From CAKSQF01 sp964568425 (lineage in GTDB: Bacteria; Bacillota; Clostridia; Oscillospirales; CAG-272), in the NCBI GenBank assembly GCA_964568425.1, contig CAZMPO010000012.1, forward strand, positions 1-64,000: a stretch of 64,000 nucleotides of DNA. The letters run 5' to 3'. Position numbers and translations under genes: made by a program. Below are positions 8,400 to 17,609 of the stretch, one piece after another. Positions within the stretch are counted from its first letter, which is position 1. Each line of letters opens with the position of its first letter. Below the pieces are notes generated by a model. The model saw only the letters and a program-made list of their open reading frames with translations, was not told where the DNA came from and searched no databases.

Positions 8400-10127
8400 T
8401 TATTCTTCGATGGCTGCCTTTCGCGTCATAAGCTTATAAAGGCGTTCGCGGTCGAATTTTTCGCGGCGATCGTATGAATAAATGCCGTTTTTCTCCTGCA
8501 TGACGTCTGTCAGCTGAGTATAGCAGAATCCGCACATTTTGGGGTTGTCAAGCAGTGCGTTCACAAAGCCCTCTATGCGGTAATAGACCTCATCTATGCT
8601 GCCGGGTGCGTTTCCGTAGCCCCAGCCTGCCGAGCCGTCGGCGTCGATATCCCAATGAGTACCGCCAAACTCTGAAACAAAGTAGGGTTCGTCGTGATAA
8701 GTATCGGGGCTGTTACGGCAAACATAGCGTTCGCCCTCGCCTGTTATGAGGAATTTGTACCTCTCGGCAAATGTCACGGGGTCCTGATCGTAATCATGGA
8801 CATCGAATATATCGGTCTTACCGCCGTGTGTCCAGCCGGATGTATCGATTATCGGGCGCATCGGGTCGATCGCGCGAGTGACATCGAAGACGATATCGTA
8901 TATGCGCGTGAGGCGGTTGCTTTGCGTCTCATTAAACGGGCACCAACCGACAAGCGCAGGGCTGTTATAGTCACGCTCGACTGCCTCAAGCCACTCGGGA
9001 AGCATTGACAGAAGTGCCGCAGGGTCACTGATATCAAGCCCCCAGTTCGGATACTCGCCCCAAATGAGATAGCCGAGATGGTCTGCATAATAGCTGTAGG
9101 CAGGCTCGAACACCTTCATATGCATTCTTGCGCCGTTAAATCCGACCGCTTTTGCAAGCTCTATATCGTGTTTGATATCTTCGTCGGTGGGTGCGGTATA
9201 AATTCCCGTCGGGTAGTAGCCCTGATCGAGGACAAGTCTCTGATATATCGGGCGATCGTTTATCTCGATCGCATAGCCCTTGATCGCAACCTTACGCATG
9301 CCGAAGTAGGTCTTAACATGATCCTCGCCGACGGTTATTTCGAGATCATAAAGCTCGGGTGAGTCGGGGAACCAAAGATGCGCGTCCTCGATATCGAGCG
9401 AAAATTCGACATATTTGCCGCCGCAGATGACATCGACCGATGCGGTTGGCGTGCCCTTATAGCTTGCCGACGCGATGATATTTCCGTCAAAGCGTTTATT
9501 AAGCGACAGCGTTACGAGAAGTCGCTCGTGATCGACATCGGGGGTGAGCTTGAGCTTTTCAACATAGACATCGGGCACAAATTCGAGCCAAACTGTCTGC
9601 CAAATACCGGTACAGCGAGTGTAATACGCGGCATAGTTATCAAACTTCATGCACTGTTTGCCGCTCGGCTGAAGCCTGTCGCGAGTATCGTCATAAACGT
9701 ACAAAACGATCGAGTTCTCGCCCTCGTTTACGACATCGGTCACATCAAACGAAAAGGGCGTATATCCGCCGACGTGGCGTCCGACCGACTTTCCGTTGAC
9801 AAAAGCCTCACATCTGTAATCAACCGCGCCAAAATGAAGAAGCACTCTGCCGAAAAGATCCTTTTGCTCAAGTGCAAAGGTACGCCTATACCAAAGAGCC
9901 TTCATGTAATCGGTGACACCGACACCCGAAAGCTCACATTCGGGGACGAACGGCACGATTATCTCGTCTTTAAAATCGACCCGATCCTTGAAATTTCTTT
10001 CTATACCGCTGTTTGAATAATCTATCTCAAACTGCCATTTTCCGTTGAGGTTCATCCATCCGCACTCTCTCGTCAGTCTCGGACGAGGATATTCGGGGCG
10101 CGGAATGATATTTTTATTATCTTTCAT
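8400..10127 (-). CDS. Glycoside hydrolase family 2 (beta-galactosidase/glucuronidase type), copy 1
   Basis: Retaining beta-glycosidase of family GH2, 575 residues, with no signal peptide and so cytoplasmic. Domain order: sugar-binding jelly-roll (about 25-185), Ig-like domain (about 190-280) and TIM barrel (about 285-560). The likely acid/base is Glu400 in CPFNETQ and the nucleophile Glu486 in FVSEFGG. It has only the three core domains and lacks the C-terminal domains of large LacZ enzymes. It is the second gene of a tandem pair, 17 bases after a close paralogue, with its own AAAGGGAG ribosome binding site. Substrate (galactoside, glucuronide, mannoside or arabinoside) cannot be read from the sequence. 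Confidence 0.9.
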   Translation of the reverse strand: MKDNKNIIPRPEYPRPRLTRECGWMNLNGKWQFEIDYSNSGIERNFKDRVDFKDEIIVPFVPECELSGVGVTDYMKALWYRRTFALEQKDLFGRVLLHFGAVDYRCEAFVNGKSVGRHVGGYTPFSFDVTDVVNEGENSIVLYVYDDTRDRLQPSGKQCMKFDNYAAYYTRCTGIWQTVWLEFVPDVYVEKLKLTPDVDHERLLVTLSLNKRFDGNIIASASYKGTPTASVDVICGGKYVEFSLDIEDAHLWFPDSPELYDLEITVGEDHVKTYFGMRKVAIKGYAIEINDRPIYQRLVLDQGYYPTGIYTAPTDEDIKHDIELAKAVGFNGARMHMKVFEPAYSYYADHLGYLIWGEYPNWGLDISDPAALLSMLPEWLEAVERDYNSPALVGWCPFNETQSNRLTRIYDIVFDVTRAIDPMRPIIDTSGWTHGGKTDIFDVHDYDQDPVTFAERYKFLITGEGERYVCRNSPDTYHDEPYFVSEFGGTHWDIDADGSAGWGYGNAPGSIDEVYYRIEGFVNALLDNPKMCGFCYTQLTDVMQEKNGIYSYDRREKFDRERLYKLMTRKAAIEE

Positions 10128-10144
10128 GACTATCTCCCTTTTTG

Positions 10145-11851
10145 TTATTCTTTCGTTATCTCAATTGCCGCTTTTCGGCTCATTATCTCGCGTGTACGGG
10201 CAAAATCGTACTTTTTGCGTCTGTCCTGCGTGATAAAGCCATTGCACTCGTGCTCAGCCGAGTCACACCACTGACAGTAGCAGAATGCGCACATGCGTTT
10301 ATTATCCATCAGAACATCGACCTGTTCCTTGAAGCTCTTATAGAAACGCTCAAGCTCTTCATCGGTCGGCGTGTGCGTTTCGATATTGACGGCTCGTGCA
10401 CCGAACTCGGAGACAAAATAAGGCTGTCCCTCATACGGTGCGGGCGTCGATCTGCCCCATCCTATGCTGATATAGGGTTCGGCGTCGTTTGCGTGATGCT
10501 TTGCAAACTCCTCGCCCTCGCTGTAGTCGTGGCTGTCATAGATATCGGTCTTTGCGTGAGTCCAGCCGGATGTATCGATTATCGGTCGCATCGGATCGAT
10601 CGCGCGAGTCACATCATAAATGAGAATATAGTTGCGATCTATTCGCCATGCGGTGACCTCGTTGCCCGGCGTCCATCCTACCACCGACGGATGATTATAG
10701 TCACGCTCGACCGCCTCCAGCCATTCGGGAAGCATATGATAGAGTGCGGCAGGGTCGGAATCATTCCAATCGTAGTTCGGATATTCGCCCCAGAGCATAT
10801 AGCCGAGATGGTCAGCCCAATAGAGGTAGTAGGGTTCGAAGATCTTTTCGTGCATTCGTGCTCCGTTAAAGCCTGCCTCCATCGCAAACTCTATCTCGCG
10901 TCTGTAAAAATCGCCCGACGGAGCGGTGTAAAGCCCTTCTCCGTAGTAGCCCTGATCGAGCACGAGTCTTTGGAAGATCGGCTTGTCGTTGATCTCGACA
11001 GCGTATCCGTTTATCGCGACCTTTCGCATTGCAAAATAGCTCTCGACGATATCATCCCCGAGCGACAGGGTGATATCATAAAGCTCGGGAGAGCCGGGAT
11101 ACCAAAGGTGATCACCGGACACGGGCAGATCTATTTCGACATATTTGCCGTCAAAGACTATTTCAGCCGACGATACATGCTCGCCCTTATAGCTTATTCC
11201 AACCGACAAGATCTCATCTTGGGCACATCTGTTTGCCTCGACTCTTAAGCGAAGCTGTCTGTTGTCAACATCGGGTGTCATTTTTATCTTTTCGATATAA
11301 AGCTCGTCAACGATCTCGATCCAAACGGTCTGCCATATGCCTGTCGTTCTTGTATAACGCCAGCACTTATAAGCATTATCATACACCTCATCCTGCTTTC
11401 CGGTAGGTTGCAACGGATCACGGGTGTTATCATATGCATAAACGACAACGTTGTTTTTGCCGTCGGTTATTGCGACATCTGTGATATCAAAATAAAAGGG
11501 CGTATATCCTCCGACATGCTCGCCGACGCGCTTGCCGTTGATAAAAACTACCGTGCGATAGTCGCAGGCATCGATGTGGAAAAGTATTCGCTTATCTTTT
11601 TCGATCCTCGGCAGATCAAACTCGCGCCTATACCATACCGCAAGCATAAAATCGATATTGCCGATACCCGAAAGCTTTGATTCGGGCGCGTATGGGACAA
11701 GTATCTCGTCACAGAGCGACTCACGCTGCCAGAACTTTCTCTCCATGCCCGTATTGGCATGATCGATCTCAAACTGCCATTTGCCGTTCAGATTAATAAA
11801 ACTGTCGCGCACCATCGACGGGCGCGGATATTCGTTTTTGGGGGTATTCAT
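10145..11851 (-). CDS. Glycoside hydrolase family 2, copy 2
   Basis: Paralogue of the neighbouring GH2 enzyme, 568 residues, same three-domain layout and many shared blocks (for example GGYTPF, TGIWQTVW, RLVLDQGYY, LPEWLEAVERDYN). Acid/base Glu398 in GWTPGNE and nucleophile Glu482 in FVSEFGA. It lies first in a two-gene unit that begins directly after the terminator of the EF-G-like gene; no clear promoter is visible in the 78-base gap, so expression may depend on read-through or a weak promoter. Differences around the active site suggest the two copies prefer different substrates. Confidence 0.9.
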   Translation of the reverse strand: MNTPKNEYPRPSMVRDSFINLNGKWQFEIDHANTGMERKFWQRESLCDEILVPYAPESKLSGIGNIDFMLAVWYRREFDLPRIEKDKRILFHIDACDYRTVVFINGKRVGEHVGGYTPFYFDITDVAITDGKNNVVVYAYDNTRDPLQPTGKQDEVYDNAYKCWRYTRTTGIWQTVWIEIVDELYIEKIKMTPDVDNRQLRLRVEANRCAQDEILSVGISYKGEHVSSAEIVFDGKYVEIDLPVSGDHLWYPGSPELYDITLSLGDDIVESYFAMRKVAINGYAVEINDKPIFQRLVLDQGYYGEGLYTAPSGDFYRREIEFAMEAGFNGARMHEKIFEPYYLYWADHLGYMLWGEYPNYDWNDSDPAALYHMLPEWLEAVERDYNHPSVVGWTPGNEVTAWRIDRNYILIYDVTRAIDPMRPIIDTSGWTHAKTDIYDSHDYSEGEEFAKHHANDAEPYISIGWGRSTPAPYEGQPYFVSEFGARAVNIETHTPTDEELERFYKSFKEQVDVLMDNKRMCAFCYCQWCDSAEHECNGFITQDRRKKYDFARTREIMSRKAAIEITKE

Positions 11852-11871
11852 ATTCAGCCTCTCCCTTTTTG

Positions 11872-11907
11872 CAAAAGCTCCGAGGCAAAGAGACCTCGGA
11901 GCTTTGC
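11872..11907. terminator. Terminator between the EF-G-like gene and GH2 genes
   Basis: Stem AAGCTCCGAGG / CCTCGGAGCTT with an 8-base loop; on the minus strand it is followed by TTTTGC. It ends the EF-G-like transcript. Confidence 0.85.
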
Positions 11908-11929
11908 TTATTAAAAATATTGGAATGGT

Positions 11930-13996
11930 TTACTCGTCGTCGGTCTTGTAGGTCTCCATAACCTTTTGTGCAACCGACATGGGTGCTTCCTCATAGCGAG
12001 CAAACTCGATGGTGTAATAGCCTCTGCCCTGCGTTGTCGAGCGGAGCATTGTAGCAAAATCTCCTGTCTCTGCAATCGGAACCTCAGCCTCGATACAGGT
12101 AAGGTTATCCTCTGCGGGGTTCATACCGTTTACTCTGCCGCGACGCTTTGTGATATCGCCCATGATATCGCCCGTGTTATAGGACGGAACGTATGCGCAA
12201 AGTCTTCCGATCGGTTCAAGAAGAACGGGAGATGCCTGCGGAATACCGTTCTTATAAGCGATATTCGCGGCAAGCTTGAACGCCATCTCGGACGAATCGA
12301 CGGGATGGTAAGAGCCATCATAGAGGGTTGCCTTAAGTCCGACCATGGGGAAACCTGCAAGCACGCCCTTCTGAGCCGACTCGCGAAGTCCCTTTTCGAC
12401 CGCGGGGAAATAGTTCTTCGGAACGGCACCGCCGACGACACGCTCGTCAAAGATCATCTCTTCGCTGTCGCAAGGTTCGAACTCGACCCAGATATCACCA
12501 AACTGACCTCTGCCGCCCGACTGCTTCTTATGGCGTCCCTGAACTTGAACCTTCTTGCGAATGGTCTCTCTGTAAGCGACCTTCGGAACGGCAAGCGTTA
12601 CATCAACGCCGAACTTTGATTTAAGCTTCGATACGATAACATCAAGATGCTGTTCGCCAAGTCCCGAAAGGATGGTCTCGCGAGTCTCGCGGTTGGTCTC
12701 AAAGGATATCGTGGGATCTTCCTCGGCAAGTCTTGCAAGTCCTGCGAATATCTTCTCTTCCTCGCCCTTGTTTGCAGGGAAAACTGCCATCGAGAGACAA
12801 GGACGGTCGAAATTGACGCCCGGCAGAGAGATGGGTCTTGAGGGGGAGCAAAGTGTATCGCCCGTACAGGTCGACGCGAGCTTTGCGACAGCACCTATGT
12901 CACCTGCGACGATGCACTGAGCATTTTCCTGCTTTTTGCCGCAAACGTACATGATCTTATTAAATTTCTCGACGGTTCCCGTGCGAACATTCAGCAGAGC
13001 GGAATCGGGGGTAACCTTGCCGCTTATGACCTTGAAATACTGCAGTTTGCCGACGAACGGGTCAACGACGGTCTTGAAGACCGTAACGACAGGCTGTGCC
13101 TCCTCGTTGACGGTCAGCTTGACAGGCTCGCCTGCCATATCATGTCCGGTCTCGCCTGCGACCGTTTCAGCCCAGGGAGCAAGCCAAATAAGTCCGTTGA
13201 GAAGCTGATCGACGCCCTCAAGAAGCTGTGTCGCGCCGCAGAATACAGGTGCGATCTCGCCGCGACGAACGCCGTTTGCGATGCCCATGATAAGCTCGTC
13301 TGGGGTGAACTCCTCGCCGGCGAAATATTTTTCCATGAGATCCTCTGAGGTCTCCGCGACAGCCTCGTTTATGGCGGCGCGGAGTCCGTCGAGTCTGTGA
13401 CCCATATCGGGCATGGGAACCTCGGTCGCCTTGCCGTTCTTGTACTCATATGCGCGGAACTCGAGAAGGTTTATGTAGGATTTTACCTTGTGGTCAACAA
13501 CATAGGGAACGACCAGTGGGCAGACCATCGGTCCGAAGGTAGATTTCAGATCCTCGAAGACCTTATAGAAATCGGCATGTTCGCTGTCAAGCTTGTTGAC
13601 AAAGAAAAGCTTTGCAATTCCCTTTTTGGTTGCCGCGGCAAACCCCTTTTCGGTACCGACCGAAACGCCGCTCTTTCCCGAAACGACAATAACTGCCGAT
13701 CCTGCCGCGCGTATTGCCTCGCTGACTCCGCCGGTGAAATCGAAAAGTCCCGGGCTGTCGAGCAGGTTTATCTTGACGTCCTTCCACTCTGTAGGGATAA
13801 GCGACATCGATATGGATGCTTTTCTTTTGATCTCCTCGGGATCAAAATCGGATACGGTCGTTCCGTCGGCGACCTTGCCGAATCTGTCGGACTTGCCCGT
13901 CAGATAAAACGCCGCCTCTGCGAGTGACGTTTTTCCCGCACCCGCGTGTCCGACAAGTGCCACGTTCCTGATGTTTTTTGCGTTATACTGTTTCAT
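11930..13996 (-). CDS. Elongation factor G-like GTPase (EF-G paralogue)
   Basis: Translational GTPase of the EF-G-like bacterial subfamily, 688 residues from the ATG at 13996; an upstream TTG at 14014 is less likely because AAAGGGG lies between them. G1 is GHAGAGKT (residues 16-23), G3 is LLDSPGLFDF (Leu84 at the catalytic His position of EF-Tu/EF-G), G4 is FVNKLD. The switch I motif RGITI of true EF-G is replaced by RKASIS. Domains II-V follow in normal order. No ribosomal protein genes lie nearby, unlike fusA. The family's cellular role is not established; it probably is not the housekeeping EF-G. It has a good promoter and terminator of its own. Confidence 0.85.
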   Translation of the reverse strand: MKQYNAKNIRNVALVGHAGAGKTSLAEAAFYLTGKSDRFGKVADGTTVSDFDPEEIKRKASISMSLIPTEWKDVKINLLDSPGLFDFTGGVSEAIRAAGSAVIVVSGKSGVSVGTEKGFAAATKKGIAKLFFVNKLDSEHADFYKVFEDLKSTFGPMVCPLVVPYVVDHKVKSYINLLEFRAYEYKNGKATEVPMPDMGHRLDGLRAAINEAVAETSEDLMEKYFAGEEFTPDELIMGIANGVRRGEIAPVFCGATQLLEGVDQLLNGLIWLAPWAETVAGETGHDMAGEPVKLTVNEEAQPVVTVFKTVVDPFVGKLQYFKVISGKVTPDSALLNVRTGTVEKFNKIMYVCGKKQENAQCIVAGDIGAVAKLASTCTGDTLCSPSRPISLPGVNFDRPCLSMAVFPANKGEEEKIFAGLARLAEEDPTISFETNRETRETILSGLGEQHLDVIVSKLKSKFGVDVTLAVPKVAYRETIRKKVQVQGRHKKQSGGRGQFGDIWVEFEPCDSEEMIFDERVVGGAVPKNYFPAVEKGLRESAQKGVLAGFPMVGLKATLYDGSYHPVDSSEMAFKLAANIAYKNGIPQASPVLLEPIGRLCAYVPSYNTGDIMGDITKRRGRVNGMNPAEDNLTCIEAEVPIAETGDFATMLRSTTQGRGYYTIEFARYEEAPMSVAQKVMETYKTDDE

Positions 13997-14081
13997 AATA
14001 ATCGCCCCTTTCAATGGCTAAAAATTGATTTACGGATAAGCAGCATCGAATGCTCCGAATGTCTATCTCTAAATATACACT

Positions 14082-14110
14082 ATTATACACTATTTTTTCG
14101 ATTTTCGCAA
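14082..14110 (-). promoter_or_regulatory. Promoter of the EF-G-like gene
   Basis: Minus-strand TTGCGA (14105-14110), a 17-base spacer and TATAAT (14082-14087). The leader is about 80 bases. Confidence 0.75.
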
Positions 14111-14212
14111 CACTTTTTTTGAAGAAAAAAGAATTTCAACATATTGCACAAATTCGACCCCTCGTTTTTGTGCAACTTGACGAAAAATCGGCTTATTTTT
14201 CGGCAAATCGGA

Positions 14213-14255
14213 CAAAAAATCAGACCGACACAGGGCGTTCTGCCCCGTATCGGTC
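14213..14255 (-). terminator. Terminator of proS
   Basis: Imperfect stem GACCGATACGGGGC / GCCCTGTGTCGGTC followed on the minus strand by TGATTTTTT. It starts directly after the proS stop codon. Confidence 0.85.
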
Positions 14256-14261
14256 GAAAAA

Positions 14262-15989
14262 TCAGTTATATACTGCCATGAGTTGGTCGATAAGCGATCT
14301 TATCTCATCGATCACATTATCGATCGGAACATCCTTTTTGATGCTCTTGTCGCGAGTGGCAAGCTCAACGACGCCTCTCTCGCAGGTCTTGGGGCTGACA
14401 ACGATTCGGATCGGTATGCCGAACAGATCGGCATCGGCGAACATCGAGCCGGGACGAATGTTTCGATCGTCGTAGAGCACCTCAACACCGGCCTTTTCGA
14501 GGCTCTCGTAAAGCCCTTCCGCAGTGCTGTTTACCGTTTCATCATCCGGGCGGAGATTGCATATCTCGACCTGCCAAGGTGCGATCGGCATCGGCCATAT
14601 CGGACCGTACTGATCATGGCTTTCCTGACAAATGGATGCGCAAAGTCTGCCGACACCGATTCCGTAGCAACCCATTATCGGGTACTGTCTCTGCCCCTCG
14701 GCGTCAAGATAGGTCATTCCCATTGATTTTGTGTATTTAGTCCCGAGCTGGAATATGTTACCGACCTCGATACCCTTAAAGAGCTTGATCGAATGTCTGC
14801 CGCAGATCGGGCACACGCCGCCGTTTGTCGCCTTTGCGACATCGACATACACCGTATTTTCCGCAAGGTCGCGCGAGGGAGTGAAGCCCGTCATGTGAGT
14901 ATCGGGCTTGTTTGCCCCACATACGAGATTTACCGCGTGTTCGAGAGATCTGTCGAATACGACGGTCGCTTTGCCTTCAAAGCCGACAGGACCGATAAAA
15001 CCTGCCGTGATCTTCGAATCCTCGGTTATTTCGGTTGCGGGATGTATATTCTTGCCGAGATAATTCCTCAGCTTGGTCTCATTGACCTCAAGATCGCCTC
15101 TGATAAACGCAACAACATACTTATCTGTGTCATTTTCCTGATAAACGACCGCTTTGCAGAGCTTCTTTGCCTTCATGTGAAGCATCGAGCAGAGTGCGTC
15201 GATCGTTTTGACATTCGGGGTATCGATCGAGGCAAGCTCGGAGGGCTCTTCGTCCGAGCGGCTGTCGACGATGCATTCCGCCGCCTCGACATTTGCCTTA
15301 TAATCGCAATCGGTGCAGATGGCAAGCGTATCCTCGCCTATCTCGGAGAGCAGCATAAACTCGTGGGAAACAGCACCGCCCATCATACCCGAGTCGGACT
15401 TTACGGCAACGACATTCTTCGCGCCCGTGCGTTTATAGATGCGGACATAGGCGTCATAGCAACGCTTGTAATATTCTTCGAGATCCTCCTGGCTCGTGTG
15501 GAAGGAATAGGCGTCCTTCATCGTAAATTCGCGCACACGGATAAGACCGCCGCGAGCACGAGGCTCATCGCGGAATTTGGTTTGGAGCTGATATATCATG
15601 AACGGAAAATCGGTATAGGATTTCGCCGTATCGCGCGCGAGCTGAACAGCCGCCTCCTCGTGAGTCATGCCGAGCACCATGGGATTGCCCGAGCGATCGT
15701 TGAAGCGAGCCATCTCGGAGCCTATCGATGTATATCTGCCCGACTGTTCCCACAGGGATGCAGGCATTACGACCGGGAAAAGGACTTCCTGACCATCGAT
15801 CTTGTCCATTTCCTCACGGATGATATTCTCGATCTTTCTTGTTATGCGTCTTGTCGGCATAAAAAGAGAGTAGCTTCCGTTACTTACATATTTCATATAG
15901 CCGCCTCTGATCATCAGAGCGTGGCTTTCTATAACACAATCCTTCGGTGCTTCCTTAAGACGCTCACCGAGCATTTTACTAACACGCAT
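14262..15989 (-). CDS. proS: Prolyl-tRNA synthetase
   Basis: Charges tRNA-Pro with proline in the cytoplasm. 575 residues, the normal length of the bacterial-type enzyme with an editing (INS/YbaK-like) domain inserted between motifs 2 and 3. Class II motif 2 is seen in FRDEPRARGGLIRVREFTMK and motif 3 near the block GIGVGRL; the His anticodon-binding domain forms the C-terminal 100 residues. TMKDAYSFH is typical of ProS. The ATG at 15989 follows AAAGGAATG. It is a single-gene unit with its own promoter and terminator. I see no T-box leader: the promoter-to-start distance is only about 40 bases. Confidence 0.96.
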   Translation of the reverse strand: MRVSKMLGERLKEAPKDCVIESHALMIRGGYMKYVSNGSYSLFMPTRRITRKIENIIREEMDKIDGQEVLFPVVMPASLWEQSGRYTSIGSEMARFNDRSGNPMVLGMTHEEAAVQLARDTAKSYTDFPFMIYQLQTKFRDEPRARGGLIRVREFTMKDAYSFHTSQEDLEEYYKRCYDAYVRIYKRTGAKNVVAVKSDSGMMGGAVSHEFMLLSEIGEDTLAICTDCDYKANVEAAECIVDSRSDEEPSELASIDTPNVKTIDALCSMLHMKAKKLCKAVVYQENDTDKYVVAFIRGDLEVNETKLRNYLGKNIHPATEITEDSKITAGFIGPVGFEGKATVVFDRSLEHAVNLVCGANKPDTHMTGFTPSRDLAENTVYVDVAKATNGGVCPICGRHSIKLFKGIEVGNIFQLGTKYTKSMGMTYLDAEGQRQYPIMGCYGIGVGRLCASICQESHDQYGPIWPMPIAPWQVEICNLRPDDETVNSTAEGLYESLEKAGVEVLYDDRNIRPGSMFADADLFGIPIRIVVSPKTCERGVVELATRDKSIKKDVPIDNVIDEIRSLIDQLMAVYN

Positions 15990-16033
15990 TTAAGTCATTC
16001 CTTTTTCTTGGATTTATAATTATATACGCGGTT

Positions 16034-16062
16034 ATTTTATCACTTTTTGATCAAAATGTCAA
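16034..16062 (-). promoter_or_regulatory. Promoter of proS
   Basis: Minus-strand TTGACA (16057-16062), a 17-base spacer and TAAAAT (16034-16039). The 40-base leader leaves no room for a T-box. Confidence 0.85.
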
Positions 16063-16092
16063 TAGAATTTCGGCAAAAAACGAGAAAAATGC

Positions 16093-16126
16093 AAAAAAAT
16101 TACCGACAGACGCGGATCTGTCGGTG
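16093..16126 (-). terminator. Terminator at the end of the redox operon
   Basis: Stem ACCGACAGA / TCTGTCGGT followed on the minus strand by AATTTTTTT. It lies 20 bases after the group B hydrogenase stop and closes the long minus-strand gene run. Confidence 0.88.
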
Positions 16127-16145
16127 ATTTTTGCAAAATTTTATG

Positions 16146-17573
16146 TTATCTTCCGCCAAGCACGGATGTAGCGTCGGTGATCGTCTTCTCGAGTGCTTCC
16201 CTGCCGTAAGCGTCAACGTTTGACTTATTCTTCTCTCCGTGGGTCAGGCATCCCGCGCCGCCGATACAACCGCCGACGCATGCCATTCCCTCGATAAAGT
16301 TGGCATCGAGTCTTCCGTTTGACTTTTTGAGAAGTGCAAGCTTGCAAGCCTCGATCCCGTCGCAGGAGCAAGCATTAAGATCAAAATCGATATTCTGTTC
16401 CTTAAGTGCCTGAGCGACCGCATCCGACAGACCGCCCGAGCGAGCAAAAATTCTGCCGAAATAGGAGGCATTATCGAGCACGCCCTCCTCAAGAGTCGTG
16501 ATGTCGATATCCTTACTGTCAAAGAGTGCCTGAAGCTCCTCGAATGTCACGGCAACATCGACATAGGGCTTGACCGACTCCTTTTGTACCTCGCCCTTTT
16601 TGGCGGTACACGGTCCGATGAATATGACCTTCGACGGTCCCTCATGCTCTTTGATATATTTCGCGATCGTCGCCATGGGCGAGAGGTTATGCGAGATATA
16701 CGGTGCAAGTTTCGGGAAGGAGGTCTCGATATATTTTACGAACGCAGGGCAGCAGGAGCTTGTGAGAAATCCCTTTTCGACAAGCTCACGAGATTCGGCA
16801 AGCGACACCATATCCGCACCGAGTGCCGCCTCAACGACAGTATGGAAGCCGAGCTCTTTCAGTCCTGTTATGACCTGACCGAGCCTTGCGTAAGAGAACT
16901 GGCTCGAAACAGCTGGTGCGACGACCGCGAATACCTTATATTTGGTGTTATTCTCGCTGTTTTTAAGTATATTGATCGCATCGAGAATAAACGACTTATC
17001 GCTTATTGCGCCGAACGGGCACTGATATACGCACGCGCCGCAGGCAATGCATTTTGAATTGTCGATCGCCGCAGAGCGATCCTCGCTCATCTTTATTGCC
17101 TTGATCTTGCAGGCGTTCTCGCAAGGACGCTTACGGCTGATTATCGCCGTATAGGGGCATACCTTTGAGCACGCGCCGCACTCTTTACACTTGCTCTTAT
17201 CAATATGAGCGACATGGTTTTCGTCGAACGAGATCGCGCCGAATCGGCAGACATCCTCGCATCTGTGCGCAAGGCATCCGCGGCAGGCGTTTGTGACCTC
17301 ATAACCGCCCATCGGGCATTCATCGCATGCCGTTTCGATGACCTCAATTATGTTCGGATCGTTCTTGTCGCCGCCCATTGCAAGCTTTACGCGCTCGCCG
17401 ATGATCGCTCTTTCCTTATAAATGCAGCATCTCATGGTCGGGACTTTGCCGGGGACGATCGTCTCGGGAATATCGAGCAGATTTTCAAGAAGCTTATCCT
17501 CCCACGCAAGTCTTGCGACCTCGCGCAGGACCTTATATTTAAGATGCTGTACTTTTGTATCGAATTTTCTCAT
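16146..17573 (-). CDS. [FeFe] hydrogenase, group B type
   Basis: Monomeric cytoplasmic [FeFe] hydrogenase, 475 residues, making or oxidising H2 with ferredoxin as partner. An N-terminal part with CCIY and CDECP is followed by cysteine-rich ferredoxin domains (CRGC..HRCEDVC, CKECGACSKVCPY, CIACGACVYQCPFG) and then the H-cluster domain with the three signature loops TSSCCPAFV, GPCTAKKGE and MACVGGCIGGAG. These forms match the group B family (TIGR04105-like) rather than the bifurcating HydA. Maturases HydE, HydF and HydG are not in the window. It is the last gene of the redox operon, 36 bases after the phosphatase gene. Physiological direction is not known for this group. Confidence 0.9.
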   Translation of the reverse strand: MRKFDTKVQHLKYKVLREVARLAWEDKLLENLLDIPETIVPGKVPTMRCCIYKERAIIGERVKLAMGGDKNDPNIIEVIETACDECPMGGYEVTNACRGCLAHRCEDVCRFGAISFDENHVAHIDKSKCKECGACSKVCPYTAIISRKRPCENACKIKAIKMSEDRSAAIDNSKCIACGACVYQCPFGAISDKSFILDAINILKNSENNTKYKVFAVVAPAVSSQFSYARLGQVITGLKELGFHTVVEAALGADMVSLAESRELVEKGFLTSSCCPAFVKYIETSFPKLAPYISHNLSPMATIAKYIKEHEGPSKVIFIGPCTAKKGEVQKESVKPYVDVAVTFEELQALFDSKDIDITTLEEGVLDNASYFGRIFARSGGLSDAVAQALKEQNIDFDLNACSCDGIEACKLALLKKSNGRLDANFIEGMACVGGCIGGAGCLTHGEKNKSNVDAYGREALEKTITDATSVLGGR

Positions 17574-17609
17574 TTATTTTGTATTTCCTTTTCGGGGGAC
17601 TGTGAGATC

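Noticed and set aside
10142..11248. A 368-codon plus-strand frame opposite the GH2 gene
   Set aside because: Antisense shadow of a gene with clear catalytic residues.
14793..16019. A 408-codon plus-strand frame opposite proS
   Set aside because: Antisense to a certain gene, low-complexity Cys/His/Arg-rich translation and no domain.
15990..16060. T-box riboswitch before proS
   Set aside because: The promoter is only about 40 bases from the start codon, leaving no room for a T-box leader.
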